Below are positions 6,434 through 15,761 of a stretch of DNA of 64,000 nt, piece by piece. The translations under genes and the position numbers were made by a program. Source of the DNA: RBG-16-57-11 sp964503145 (GTDB taxonomy: Bacteria; Chloroflexota; Anaerolineae; Anaerolineales; UBA4823). Under the pieces are notes generated by a model that saw only the letters and a list, made by a program, of their open reading frames with translations, had not been told where the DNA came from and did not search any database. The stretch spans positions 62,001 to 126,000 of the forward strand of contig CAZCYV010000009.1 of the NCBI GenBank assembly GCA_964503145.1, written 5' to 3'. How positions within the stretch are numbered: position 1 is the stretch's first letter; each line of letters opens with the position of its first letter.

Positions 6434-9400
6434 TCAGGCGACCGCCTCGCCGACCCGCTCAGCGGGGAGCGCCGCTTCGACCTGGAGTTTATTCAAGACT
6501 TCGTAAAGCGTTTCCATCCAATCCAACGCCTCGTTGAACCCCAGCCACAGCGCCGCTTTGCCCACCCGCACCGACGGCCCCAGATCGGGGAGATTCGCAG
6601 GCATCATGCCCTCTGGGTAGCGCAGCACGATTTGCTTGCCTTCCACGACGATCGAAGCCAGCCCGGCGCGCTCCGCCAGCAGCTTGATCTTGAGCTGATA
6701 CAGCAGGTTCTTCACCGGCTCTGGCGGCGGGCCGAAGCGATCTTTGAATTCCTCCGCCAGCGCATCCAGCTCTGCTGGCGAGCGCATGTCCGCCATGCGC
6801 CGATACAACCCCAGGCGCACGTTCTTGTCAGCCACGTAATCTGAGGGGATTGCCACCGGCAGGGGCAATTCGACGTTGACCGGGGTGAGTTGCAGGTTGA
6901 GCGTCGAGGGCATCGGCGCCGCCGGCAGCCCTTGCTCTTTGCGCAGGCGGCGCACGGCCTCCGCCAGCAGCGCGGTGTACAGGTGAAAGCCTACCGCAGC
7001 GATGTGCCCGTGCTGGCGCGTCCCCAGGATGTCGCCGGTGCCGCGGATCTCCAGGTCGCGCATGGCGATCGAAAAGCCGGCGCCGAGTTGGGTGTTCTCG
7101 GCGATCGTCTCCAGCCGCTGACGCCCCTCGTAAGTCGGCGATTTGCGATTGTGGCGGAAGAAGTAGGCGTAGGCGCGCTGCGCCCCGCGCCCCACCCGCC
7201 CGCGCAACTGGTAAAGCTGCGCCAGGCCAAAGGTGTCCGCACGGTCCACGATCAGCGTGTTGGCGTTGGGGATGTCCAGCCCGGACTCGATGATCGAGGT
7301 GCACAGCAGGATATCCACTTCCCCATGCGAGAACTGCTCCATGCGCTTCGCCAGCTCGCTTTCCGCCATCTGTCCGTGCGCCACGGCGATGCGCGCTTCG
7401 GGCACCAGTTGCCTGAGATGGGAGAGCATCGCTTCGATCGTTTGCACCCGGTTATGGACGAAGAAGATCTGCCCGCCGCGCTCCAGCTCGCGCAGGATCG
7501 CCTGTTTGACCAGCTTGGGCGAATACGGGCCGACGTGGGTCACAATCGGCAGGCGCTCTTCTGGCGGCGTGTTGATGGTCGAAATATCGCGCACCCCGCT
7601 GAGGGCCATGTACAGGGTGCGTGGGATGGGCGTGGCGGTCAGGGTGAGCACGTCCACTTCGGTGCGCATCTTTTTCAACGCTTCTTTGTGCGTCACGCCG
7701 AAGCGTTGCTCTTCATCGATGATCAGCAACCCCAAATCCTTGAATTTCACATCCGAGGAGAGCAGGCGATGAGTGCCGATGACGATGTCCACCTGACCCT
7801 TCTCCAGGCGCGTGAGGATCTCCCGCTGTTGCTGCGGCGTGCGGAAGCGCGAGAGCATCTCCACCGTCACCGGGAAAGCCGCCAGCCGCTGGCTGAAGGT
7901 GTTGTAATGTTGCTGCGCCAGCACCGTGGTGGGCACCAGAATGGCGGTCTGCTTGCCGTCCAGCACTGCTTTGAACGCCGCCCGCAGCGCCACCTCCGTC
8001 TTGCCATAGCCCACATCGCCGCAGATCAGGCGGTCCATCGGACGTTTCGATTGCATGTCGCGCTTGACCTCGGCGATCACCCGCACCTGGTCTTCGGTTT
8101 CGATGTACGGGAAGCTGGCCTCCAACTCCTGCTGCCAGGCGTTGTCCTCCGCAAACGCGTAGCCCTCCACCATGCTGCGCCTGGCGTACAATTCCAGCAG
8201 GTCTTCGGCCACCTCCTTCACGGCTTCTTTGACGTGGGATTTGACGCTCTTCCACTCCGGGCTTCCCAGGCGGCTCAGCGTGGGCGGACGGTTGTCTGGC
8301 CCGACGTAGCGCGTCAGCCGGTCTGCCTGATGGATGGGGACGAAAAGCTGCGCCTCGTCGGCGTATTCCACGCACAGGTATTCCCGCTCGACGCCGTCGA
8401 TGGCGCGGCGCACCAGCCCCAGGTAGCGCCCGATGCCATGATCGACGTGGACGACGTAATCCTGGATCTGCAGGTCGCTGTAACCCGCCTCCGGCGCTTC
8501 GGCCGCGGGTCGGGCGCGCTGACGCGGCTCAGGACGTCGCCAGCCGAAGATTTCGCCGTCGGTGAGCAGGTGAAATTGGCGGCCGTCTGGAGCTTTGTAG
8601 GACCAGCCCTCGCTCAGGCTGCCCTCGATGAAATCCAGCGGCGCCAGATCGGCCGGAGTCCTCTGCTCCTGCCAAAGTTCGCGCAGGCGCGCTGCCTGCC
8701 GCGAGACGATCACGACTCGCTCCTGCGCAGTCAGGCGCTCGCGGATGAACTCCATCACTGGTTTCAGCCGCCCGGCGAAGCGCGGCCCGGCCGAAAAGCG
8801 TTCGGCCAGATCCACCTGTATCTCTGCAGGCGGCACTCCTTCCACTTCGGTTGCGCTTCCATGCCCCAGGTCCAGCGTGGCGTGGGCGCTCAACGCCTCC
8901 TGAATTTCCTCCAGCGTCAGATATGGGATCGGGAAATCCGCCGGAAGCGTGCCCTCGCGGATAGAGTCCTGACGCATCGCTACCGCCTGCTCCTCCACTT
9001 CGGTGATGGCGTCTGCGAGCGCCTGGCGGTCGTCCAGCACCACCAACGCCTGGCGCGGCAGGTAATCCAGCAGGCTGGCGGGCATCGGGTGCAGCACGGG
9101 GATGTAGAACTCCGAGTTGTAATCTCCTGCTTGTTCGAGGTTCGCCTGCGGGTTGGTCAGAAACTCGCGCGCCGGGGTGATCAGCAGGCGTTGCAGCGGT
9201 CCTACATCGGTTGACTTGACGGTGCGCTGGGTGGCAGGATCGAAACGGCGGATGGTCTCGATTTCGTCGCCGAAAAATTCCAGCCGCAGCGGTTGCGCCT
9301 CCGCCGGAGGCCACAGATCCAACAACCCACCCCGCCGGGCGAATTGCCCCGGCGCGATGACGATGTTGGCGCTTTCATAGCCCAGCATGAGGCAGGCGCG

Positions 9401-9886
9401 CGCCAGGTCGTCCAGTGTCGAGGTCTGTCCCACCTTCAGCGTGCGCGAGGCCTTGAGAAAATCTCGCCGCGGCAGGGTGCGGGTCATCACGGCGCGCGCT
9501 GGCGCCACCAGCAAGGGCGGCCGGGATGGCTGAGGCGCGCCGGGGATGTGGTAGGTAGCCAGCGCTGTCAGGGCTGCCAGCCGGTCTTGTCGGGTGGACT
9601 CGCCCCAGGCCGCCGGTTCATAGAAGAGCGGCGTTGGCTCTGGGAATGGCAGCCGGCGCGCCTCCGGCGCCCACAGGCCGAGTTCCTCCATCAGCGTCAG
9701 GGCATGGTCGGCGCGGTCGGTGATCAGCAATATTGGCTGGTTCGCCGCCCGCTGCAAGGCGGCCAGCATCGGCAGGCGCGCCGAGCGGCGCAGCCCCAGC
9801 GCAGGGATCGCCCGGCGCGCCTGAAGCGCCTCGAGCAGCGCCCGGGCGGGCGGAAGCAGTTCTTCTAGCAGCGCGTCCAAAGTCAT
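6434..9886 (-). CDS. mfd: Transcription-repair coupling factor Mfd
   Basis: At 1150 residues this is a full-length Mfd. It has a UvrB-like N-terminal module (FFGDEIETIRRFDP), an RNA polymerase interaction domain (YVVHVDHGIGRYLGL, about 476-490), a RecG-like translocase with Walker A GDVGYGKTE (about 615-625) and DEEQRFG (about 724-731), helicase motifs such as SIIESGLDIPNANT, and a TRCF C-terminal domain. It displaces RNA polymerase stalled at DNA lesions and recruits UvrA. The ATG is 3 bases after the pth stop, a common pth-mfd arrangement, and the glycan locus follows 23 bases downstream. Confidence 0.98.
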   Translation of the reverse strand: MTLDALLEELLPPARALLEALQARRAIPALGLRRSARLPMLAALQRAANQPILLITDRADHALTLMEELGLWAPEARRLPFPEPTPLFYEPAAWGESTRQDRLAALTALATYHIPGAPQPSRPPLLVAPARAVMTRTLPRRDFLKASRTLKVGQTSTLDDLARACLMLGYESANIVIAPGQFARRGGLLDLWPPAEAQPLRLEFFGDEIETIRRFDPATQRTVKSTDVGPLQRLLITPAREFLTNPQANLEQAGDYNSEFYIPVLHPMPASLLDYLPRQALVVLDDRQALADAITEVEEQAVAMRQDSIREGTLPADFPIPYLTLEEIQEALSAHATLDLGHGSATEVEGVPPAEIQVDLAERFSAGPRFAGRLKPVMEFIRERLTAQERVVIVSRQAARLRELWQEQRTPADLAPLDFIEGSLSEGWSYKAPDGRQFHLLTDGEIFGWRRPEPRQRARPAAEAPEAGYSDLQIQDYVVHVDHGIGRYLGLVRRAIDGVEREYLCVEYADEAQLFVPIHQADRLTRYVGPDNRPPTLSRLGSPEWKSVKSHVKEAVKEVAEDLLELYARRSMVEGYAFAEDNAWQQELEASFPYIETEDQVRVIAEVKRDMQSKRPMDRLICGDVGYGKTEVALRAAFKAVLDGKQTAILVPTTVLAQQHYNTFSQRLAAFPVTVEMLSRFRTPQQQREILTRLEKGQVDIVIGTHRLLSSDVKFKDLGLLIIDEEQRFGVTHKEALKKMRTEVDVLTLTATPIPRTLYMALSGVRDISTINTPPEERLPIVTHVGPYSPKLVKQAILRELERGGQIFFVHNRVQTIEAMLSHLRQLVPEARIAVAHGQMAESELAKRMEQFSHGEVDILLCTSIIESGLDIPNANTLIVDRADTFGLAQLYQLRGRVGRGAQRAYAYFFRHNRKSPTYEGRQRLETIAENTQLGAGFSIAMRDLEIRGTGDILGTRQHGHIAAVGFHLYTALLAEAVRRLRKEQGLPAAPMPSTLNLQLTPVNVELPLPVAIPSDYVADKNVRLGLYRRMADMRSPAELDALAEEFKDRFGPPPEPVKNLLYQLKIKLLAERAGLASIVVEGKQIVLRYPEGMMPANLPDLGPSVRVGKAALWLGFNEALDWMETLYEVLNKLQVEAALPAERVGEAVA

Positions 9887-9889
9887 GCT

Positions 9890-10474
9890 CTACACCGCTC
9901 CGTTATAACGGTTCATCGCCGCCTCCAGCCCCTCGACGACGAAGACCAGCGCCGCTTCGGCCGCCCGATCCAGGACCGGCCCCAGGAGTTCCCTTTCGCC
10001 GGCCGAAAAATCTTGCAGCACGTAGTCTGCGGCGTCCATCCGCCCCGGCGGCCGGCCAATCCCCAACCGTAAGCGGGGGAATTCCTGGGTTCCCAGCCGC
10101 TCGATGATCGAGGCCATCCCTTTTTGCCCTGCCGAACCTCCGCCCGGGCGCAGCCTGAGTGTGCCCAGCGGCAGGTCCACGTCGTCGTAGGCGATCAGCA
10201 GGTTGCTCAGCGGGACTTTGTAAAAGCGCACCAACGCTCCCACCGCCTGGCCGGACAGATTCATGAACGTTTGCGGCTTTGCCAGCACGATCCGCCGCCC
10301 CTGGTGTTCGCCCTTGGTCACCAGCGCTTTGGACTCCAGGCGCGAGAACTTCACCCCCAGGCGCTCGGCCAGCCGGTCTGCCAGCATGAAGCCGATGTTG
10401 TGGCGGTTGTAGCGGTAATGCGGGCCAGGGTTTCCCAGCCCGACGATCAGATAAGGGAAATTGTCCTCGACCAT
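9890..10474 (-). CDS. pth: Peptidyl-tRNA hydrolase
   Basis: The 194-residue product has the Pth hallmark VGLGNPGPHYRYNRHNIGF with the catalytic histidine at His25, followed by AKPQTFMNLSG and LIAYDDVDLPLG. It releases peptides from prematurely dropped peptidyl-tRNA in the cytoplasm. It starts 12 bases after the stop of the small secreted protein gene and leads directly into mfd, so the three are probably one transcript. Confidence 0.98.
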   Translation of the reverse strand: MVEDNFPYLIVGLGNPGPHYRYNRHNIGFMLADRLAERLGVKFSRLESKALVTKGEHQGRRIVLAKPQTFMNLSGQAVGALVRFYKVPLSNLLIAYDDVDLPLGTLRLRPGGGSAGQKGMASIIERLGTQEFPRLRLGIGRPPGRMDAADYVLQDFSAGERELLGPVLDRAAEAALVFVVEGLEAAMNRYNGAV

Positions 10475-10486
10475 TTTTTTCGCGCT

Positions 10487-11185
10487 TCAATCGGGCGGCC
10501 GCCTCAACCGTCGCAGCATCCCGTACAGGCTCGCCAGCGCAAAGATCCCGACCACCGCAAGCCCGCCCTGGAGCATGCTGCTCAGCACCTGCGCCCGGCT
10601 CAGGATGGCGGGGTTGGGCGGCAGCGGCGTGGAAGTCGGCGGGCGCGGAGTTCCTGTCGGGGCGGGCGTAGCGCTGGGGATCGGCGTGTCCTGCGGCAGC
10701 GGGGTGGGGCTGGGGGTGACCGGGGTTGGCGTATCGCTTTCGATTGCCGTGTAGTTGCGCACCCGCAACCCGGCCGCCAGAGCGGTCTGCTGCGATCCAT
10801 CAGCCAGTCTGATGGTCAGCCGCAGGGTGTACACCCCGTCGCTGATCTGGCTGGTGTCCCACTGCGTCAGCGCCTGGCCCGTAACCGGCTGGCTGCCCTG
10901 AAAGATCGGGAACCAGGTGCCGGTCGGGTCACTGGCATAAGCAAAGGTTAGTTCGAGCGCTTCGAAGCCCTCGACCGGCGTGTCCACCACGATCGGCACG
11001 GCGCCCTGCAGCGCCTGGCCCGGGAGCGGCGACAGTATGGCGGCCGAATGCGGCGCTGTCTCAGGAGCGCTCGCCGGCGGCGTCGGGCTGGCCGTCGCCT
11101 GCGCCTGGAAAGCGCGCGCTGGCGCCGCCCACAGACAGGCCAGCGCCGCCAGGCAAAACCCCAGGAAGCTCAAACATCGCCGCAT
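10487..11185 (-). CDS. Secreted Ig-like protein with Thr-Pro stalk and C-terminal membrane anchor
   Basis: This 232-residue protein has a signal peptide (LAALACLWAAPARAFQAQA), one Ig-like beta-sandwich at about residues 50-150 (SPLPGQALQGAVPIVVDTP ... DGVYTLRLTIRLADG), a Thr/Pro-rich stalk, and a C-terminal hydrophobic anchor followed by RRLRRPP. It is probably displayed on the outer face of the cytoplasmic membrane. Function unknown; such stalked Ig proteins recur in this window. A promoter 11 bases upstream predicts a very short leader. Confidence 0.85.
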   Translation of the reverse strand: MRRCLSFLGFCLAALACLWAAPARAFQAQATASPTPPASAPETAPHSAAILSPLPGQALQGAVPIVVDTPVEGFEALELTFAYASDPTGTWFPIFQGSQPVTGQALTQWDTSQISDGVYTLRLTIRLADGSQQTALAAGLRVRNYTAIESDTPTPVTPSPTPLPQDTPIPSATPAPTGTPRPPTSTPLPPNPAILSRAQVLSSMLQGGLAVVGIFALASLYGMLRRLRRPPD

Positions 11186-11196
11186 CGCAAAGATTT

Positions 11197-11225
11197 AGTT
11201 TAACACGGAGCGCGGCGCTGGTCAA
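11197..11225 (-). promoter_or_regulatory. Sigma-70-type promoter for the 11185 gene (near-leaderless)
   Basis: Read on the minus strand: TTGACC, 17 bases, TAAACT. The start codon is only 11 bases past the -10 box, giving a predicted leader of about 4-5 bases. It lies back to back with the plus-strand promoter at 11261. Confidence 0.65.
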
Positions 11226-11260
11226 CCGCCCCGCGTTTGCGGTTTATGATCCATCGTTAA

Positions 11261-11289
11261 TTGACATTTCAGGCCATATTAGTTACAAT
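11261..11289 (+). promoter_or_regulatory. Near-consensus sigma-70 promoter for the GcvT/Rieske operon
   Basis: TTGACA at 11261-11266, a 17-base spacer, then TACAAT at 11284-11289: eleven of twelve consensus positions. Transcription would start near 11296, about 50 bases before the ATG at 11348. This argues against translation initiating at the TTG that begins the -35 box. Confidence 0.8.
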
Positions 11290-11347
11290 TCCCTCGTCTG
11301 CTGGGGGAGCTCCCGCCAGCCGTAATCCATCCTTTGTTGGAGCGCCG

Positions 11348-12550
11348 ATGCCCCTGCCCACTCCCTTTCACCCCCGCCAGGCCGCCGCCATGGAAAGCCA
11401 TGAATGGCGCAATTGGGCCGGTTACCTGGCCGCGGCGGTTTACGAGCCCGGCCACGAGCGCGAATATTTCGCCATCCGCAACGCCGCGGCGCTGATCGAC
11501 GTCTCGCCGCTGTTCAAGTATTCCTTTCGCGGTCCGCAGGCGCTGGCGGCGCTGAACCGTATCGTCACCCGCGACCTCAGCCGCTGCGCCGTCGGCCAGG
11601 TGATCTACACCCCCTGGTGCGACGACGACGGCCAGGTGATCGACGACGGCACACTGCACCGCCTGGCAGACGACGAATTCCTGCTCACCTCGGCAGAACC
11701 CTGCCTGGCCTGGCTGCAGGACGCCGCCTATGGCCTGGAGGTGCGCATCCGCGATCGCTCGGCGGAGCTGGCGGCGGTCGCCGTACAGGGGCCGCTCAGC
11801 CGCCAACTGCTCAAAGAAGTGGTGCAGGGCGCCGACCTGGACGGGCTGCGCTATTACCGCCTGACGCGGGGTAGTTTTCGCGCCTCCGGCGGCGAATTCC
11901 CGCTGACCATCTCCCGCACCGGCTACACCGGCGACCTGGGTTACGAGCTTTGGCTGGCGCCGGAAGCCGCCCCCGCCCTCTGGGAGCGGCTGCTCGCCGC
12001 CGGCGAAGGCTATGGGGCGCTGCCCGCCGGCATCGCCGCCCTCGACATCGCCCGCATCGAAGCCGGTCTGATCATGCTCCAGGTGGATTACATCTCCTCC
12101 CGCCTGGCGCTGATCGAGGAGCAGAAATCTTCGCCCTACGAGCTGGGGCTGGGCTGGGCGGTGGCGCTGGACAAGCCGCACTTCATCGGCCGCCGGGCGC
12201 TGCTGGCGGAAGCGCAGCGCATCCCGGAATGGGTCTTGACCGGCGTGGAGGTGGACTGGCAGGCCCTGAGCGCCCTCTATGCCGCGGTCGGGCTGGCCCC
12301 TCAGGTCGCCGGGCGCGCCTCGCGCCAGGCCGCGCCGATCTATCAGGGGCGGCGCCAGGTCGGTTACGCCACCAGCCACACCTTTTCGCCGCTGCTCAAG
12401 AAATATATCGCCCTGGCGATCCTCAAACCGCAGGCGGCTACTGCCGGCGCGGAGCTGGAATTCGAAGTGACCGTGGAGCATGTCCGCCGCCGGGCGCGGG
12501 CGCGCCCGACGCCGCTGCCGTTCTTTAACCCGCCGCGCAAACGGGATTGA
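11348..12550 (+). CDS. GcvT-like aminomethyltransferase-family protein
   Basis: The 400-residue product has the GcvT fold: AALIDVSPLFKYSFRG (the family's DVSxxG region), AVQGPLSRQLL, SRTGYTGDLGYELWL and a C-terminal barrel region with KPHFIGRRALL. Family members move one-carbon units to tetrahydrofolate from aminomethyl or methylated substrates; relatives include the C-terminal domain of dimethylglycine and sarcosine dehydrogenases and DmdA. No glycine cleavage H or P gene is adjacent, so a role in glycine cleavage is unlikely. The ATG at 11348 has GGAG upstream and lies behind a strong promoter. It opens an operon with two flavoproteins and a Rieske oxygenase, which suggests removal of methyl groups from an unknown substrate. 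Confidence 0.88.
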   Translation: MPLPTPFHPRQAAAMESHEWRNWAGYLAAAVYEPGHEREYFAIRNAAALIDVSPLFKYSFRGPQALAALNRIVTRDLSRCAVGQVIYTPWCDDDGQVIDDGTLHRLADDEFLLTSAEPCLAWLQDAAYGLEVRIRDRSAELAAVAVQGPLSRQLLKEVVQGADLDGLRYYRLTRGSFRASGGEFPLTISRTGYTGDLGYELWLAPEAAPALWERLLAAGEGYGALPAGIAALDIARIEAGLIMLQVDYISSRLALIEEQKSSPYELGLGWAVALDKPHFIGRRALLAEAQRIPEWVLTGVEVDWQALSALYAAVGLAPQVAGRASRQAAPIYQGRRQVGYATSHTFSPLLKKYIALAILKPQAATAGAELEFEVTVEHVRRRARARPTPLPFFNPPRKRD

Positions 12551-12568
12551 GCAGAAAGGAAAACGAAA

Positions 12569-14146
12569 GTGCAGGATTACGACGCCATTGTGATCGGCGG
12601 CGGGCATAACGGCCTGGTCAACGCCGCCTATCTGGCCAGGGCTGGCAAAAGGGTGCTGCTCCTGGAACGCCGCCCGCTGCTGGGCGGGGCCACGGCGACC
12701 GAGGAGATCGTCCCGGGCTTCAAATTCACCGTTTTCTCCTACGTCGTCAGCCTGCTGCGCCCCGAAATCGTGCGTGAACTGAACCTGCCCGCCCACGGGC
12801 TGACGGTGCTGCCGCTGGAAAGCACCCTCTCGCCCACCCCAGAGGGCGGTTTTCTCTTCCGCGACGGCGATCACTACCGCACCTATCAGTCCATTGCCCG
12901 CTTTTCGCCGCGCGATGCCGACGCCTACGCCGATTACAGCCGCACGATGTATTTCATGGCCAAAGCGGTCAAGACCGTCCTGGGGATCATCCCGCCGGAC
13001 CCGGCCAGCTTTCACCCCGCCGACCTGCTGGGGCTGGCGCGGCTGGCGCGGGAATACCTGAACCTGCCCGCCGAGCAGTTCCACACCCTGGCGCGGCTGA
13101 TGACGATGAGCGCAGCCGACTTCGTGGAGCGCTGGTTCGAATCCGAGCCGCTGCGGGGGACGCTCTCGGCCAGCGGGATCATCGGTACCTTCTTAGGCCC
13201 GCGCTCGCCCGGCACCGCCTATGTCCTGCTGCATCACTATATGGGCGAGATCGACGGCGTATTCCGCGCCTGGGGTTTCGCCAAGGGCGGCACGGGGGCC
13301 ATCGCCGCGGCGATCGCCAGCGCGGCGCGCGCCCTGGGCGTCGAGATCCGCACCGAGGCGGAGGTCGCCCAGGTGCTGGTGCGCGACGGGCGCGCCTACG
13401 GCGTGGCGCTGGCCAACGGTGACGAAATCCATGCCCGGCGCATCGTCTCCAGCCTCGACCCGCGCCAGACCTTCGAGCGCTTTATCGAGCCGCGCTGGCT
13501 GCCGCCGGAGACGCTCGCCGACGTGCGCCGCTATCTCTACCGCGGCTCCTCCGGCAAGGTCAACCTGGCGCTGGATGGCCTGCCGGAGCTGGCCTGCTGG
13601 CCCGGCCGTGGGCGGCACCTGGCCGGGGCGATCTCGATCAGCCCCAGCGTGAAATACATCGAACAGGCCTACGATCACGCCAAATACGGCGCTTTCTCCC
13701 CCCGCCCTTACATCGACATCATTCTGCCCTCGATGATCGACCCTGACATGGCTCCGCCCGGCAAGCATGTGATGTCGTGCTTCGTGCAATACGCCCCCTA
13801 CCACCTGCGCCAGGGGACGTGGGACGAACAGCGCGAAGCTTTCGGCGAGGCGGTGATCGACACCCTGAGCGAATATTTCCCCAACCTGCGTTCGCTGATC
13901 GTCGGCAAACAGGTGCTCACCCCGCTCGATATCGAGCGCCGCACCGGCCTGACGGAGGGCAACATCTTCCAGGGCGAGCTCAGCCTTTCGCAGCTCTTCT
14001 TCCTGCGCCCGGCGCCCGGGCTGGCGCAATACAAGACGCCGGTGCGCGGCTATTATCAGTGCGGCTCGGCCTCACATCCGGGCGGAGGGATCACCGGCGC
14101 GCCGGGTAGGCTGGCGGCGCTCGCCATTTTGAAGGATTGGAACTGA
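12569..14146 (+). CDS. PYROXD2/phytoene-desaturase-like FAD oxidoreductase, copy 1
   Basis: The 525-residue protein has an N-terminal dinucleotide-binding motif (VIGGGHNGLVNAAYLARAGK), an LLERRPLLGGATATEE segment typical of the phytoene desaturase/PYROXD2 group, and a C-terminal FAD closure near SASHPGGGITGAPG. No carotenoid genes are nearby, so phytoene desaturation is unlikely; amine or other C-N/C-C oxidation is more plausible. It begins with GTG 18 bases after the GcvT-like gene, behind AGAAAGGA, and is followed by a homologous copy. The substrate is unknown. Confidence 0.88.
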   Translation: MQDYDAIVIGGGHNGLVNAAYLARAGKRVLLLERRPLLGGATATEEIVPGFKFTVFSYVVSLLRPEIVRELNLPAHGLTVLPLESTLSPTPEGGFLFRDGDHYRTYQSIARFSPRDADAYADYSRTMYFMAKAVKTVLGIIPPDPASFHPADLLGLARLAREYLNLPAEQFHTLARLMTMSAADFVERWFESEPLRGTLSASGIIGTFLGPRSPGTAYVLLHHYMGEIDGVFRAWGFAKGGTGAIAAAIASAARALGVEIRTEAEVAQVLVRDGRAYGVALANGDEIHARRIVSSLDPRQTFERFIEPRWLPPETLADVRRYLYRGSSGKVNLALDGLPELACWPGRGRHLAGAISISPSVKYIEQAYDHAKYGAFSPRPYIDIILPSMIDPDMAPPGKHVMSCFVQYAPYHLRQGTWDEQREAFGEAVIDTLSEYFPNLRSLIVGKQVLTPLDIERRTGLTEGNIFQGELSLSQLFFLRPAPGLAQYKTPVRGYYQCGSASHPGGGITGAPGRLAALAILKDWN

Positions 14147-14147
14147 G

Positions 14148-15761
14148 ATGATGGCGCAAAACCGTTTCGATGTGATCATCATCGGCGGCGGACACAACGG
14201 GCTGACCGCCGCGGCAAGCCTGGCGCAGGCCGGGTTGAAGCCGCTGGTGGTCGAACGCCGGCGGGTGCTGGGGGGCGCGGCGGCCACGGAGGAGGTCTTC
14301 CCCGGCTTCCAGGTGAACACCGGCGCCGGCGATGTCGGCCTGTTCCGGCCTGAAATCATCCGCCAGCTACAACTGGAAAGCTACGGCCTGCGTTTCCTGG
14401 AAAGCCCGGCGCAGTGCGTGACGCTGCTGCCAGATGGCGGGTCATTGACGCTGTGGCGCGATCCGCAGCGAGCGCAGCAGGAGATCGCCCGCTTCTCGTC
14501 CGCCGACGCGCGGCGTTACGCCGATTTCCTGGCCTGGCTGGAGGCCGCCCGCCGCGCCCTGCGGCCGTTTTTGCTGACCGCGCCGCCGAACCTGCCGGGG
14601 GCGCGCCTGGATGAACTCGCCCCCTGGTTCGGGCCGGCGCTGGGGCTGCGGCGGCTGGGGCGGCGCAGAATGATGGATTTGTTGCGGGCGCTGCCGATGG
14701 CGGCTGAGGACTGGCTGGCTGAATGGTTCGAACTGCCGGCGCTCAAGGCTTCGCTGGCCGCGCTTGGCCTGCGCGGGGCGCGCCTGGGGCCTAAGGCCCC
14801 CGGTACGACCTTTCTGCTGCTCTACCATGCCCTCGGCGGGCGGGCGGGCGAGTTTGTCTCCAGCCGCTTCGTACAGGGGGGCAGCGGGGCGCTCTCCCAG
14901 GCGCTGGCCGCCGCCGCCCGCAGCCACGGCGCTGAAATCGTGACCGGCCTGGGAGCGGCGCAGGTGCTGGTGCGCGAAGGCCGCGCCGTCGGCGTGGCGC
15001 TGGAGGATGGCCTCGAGGTCTTTGCGCGGGCGGTGATCTCGAACGCCGACCCGCGGCGCACCTTCCTCGATCTGGTCGGGCCGCAACACCTGGAAGTGCG
15101 TTTCGTCCGCGATGTGCGCCTGCTGCGCTTCCAGCCCAGCCTGGCGCGCCTGCTGTTGACCACCGCCGGCCTGCCGCGCTTCCGCGCCTTTGCGGCGGGG
15201 CCTCCTGAGGGCGAGAAGGCCGCGCTGGGAGGGCATCTGCTCACCGCCTGCGACCTGGAAACGCTGGAACGCGCCGCCGACGCGGCGAAATATGGGCAAT
15301 TGCCGTCTGCGCCGGCGCTCGACCTGTTGATCCCGACGGTGTTAGACCCCTCTCTGGCGCCCGCCGGCAAACACCTGCTGAGCGTGGATATCGCCTTCGT
15401 CCCTGCCGAACCCCGACAGGGGAGCTGGGAGCAGCTCCGCCTGCCGCTGGCAGAGCAGGTCATCTCGCTGCTCGAAACGTTGGCGCCCGGCCTGCGGTCG
15501 TCCATCGAGAATTGCGAAGTGATCACCCCGCAGGATTACGCCGAGGAATACAGCCTGCCGGACGGCGATCCCTATCACGGCCAAATGGGGCTGGATCAGT
15601 TCTTTTTCATGCGCCCGCTTCCCGGCTGGGCGCGCTACCGCACCCCCCTGACGGGGTTGTACCTGGGCGGCTCTGGGGCGCACCCTGGCGGCGGCGTCAC
15701 CGGCGCGCCGGGCTTCCTGGCTGCCCAGGCCGTATTGCAAGATTTGAAGGAGTTGCGATGA
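14148..15761 (+). CDS. PYROXD2/phytoene-desaturase-like FAD oxidoreductase, copy 2
   Basis: The 537-residue protein is collinear with the gene just before it: IIGGGHNGLTAAASLAQAG, VVERRRVLGGAAATEE, and GSGAHPGGGVTGAPG at the C-terminus. The two copies have diverged clearly, suggesting a heteromer or two successive oxidations rather than a recent duplication. The start is one base after the previous stop, and the stop overlaps the Rieske gene by 4 bases (ATGA), so translation is probably coupled. Confidence 0.88.
   Translation: MMAQNRFDVIIIGGGHNGLTAAASLAQAGLKPLVVERRRVLGGAAATEEVFPGFQVNTGAGDVGLFRPEIIRQLQLESYGLRFLESPAQCVTLLPDGGSLTLWRDPQRAQQEIARFSSADARRYADFLAWLEAARRALRPFLLTAPPNLPGARLDELAPWFGPALGLRRLGRRRMMDLLRALPMAAEDWLAEWFELPALKASLAALGLRGARLGPKAPGTTFLLLYHALGGRAGEFVSSRFVQGGSGALSQALAAAARSHGAEIVTGLGAAQVLVREGRAVGVALEDGLEVFARAVISNADPRRTFLDLVGPQHLEVRFVRDVRLLRFQPSLARLLLTTAGLPRFRAFAAGPPEGEKAALGGHLLTACDLETLERAADAAKYGQLPSAPALDLLIPTVLDPSLAPAGKHLLSVDIAFVPAEPRQGSWEQLRLPLAEQVISLLETLAPGLRSSIENCEVITPQDYAEEYSLPDGDPYHGQMGLDQFFFMRPLPGWARYRTPLTGLYLGGSGAHPGGGVTGAPGFLAAQAVLQDLKELR

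Noticed and set aside
6890..9214. A 774-codon open frame on the plus strand opposite mfd
   Set aside because: It is antisense to a conserved Mfd protein, has a biased His/Arg/Gln composition and no recognisable motif.
11261..11347. Upstream start for the GcvT-like gene at the TTG at 11261
   Set aside because: That TTG is the first base of a TTGACA-17-TACAAT promoter, and the ATG at 11348 has a GGAG ribosome site.
11279..13084. A 601-codon open frame opposite the GcvT-like and flavoprotein genes
   Set aside because: It overlaps two motif-rich genes and has no family signature; GC-rich codon use on the plus strand creates it.
12569..15761. Carotenoid biosynthesis (phytoene desaturases)
   Set aside because: No phytoene synthase or other carotenoid gene is near and the sequences resemble the PYROXD2 group more closely.
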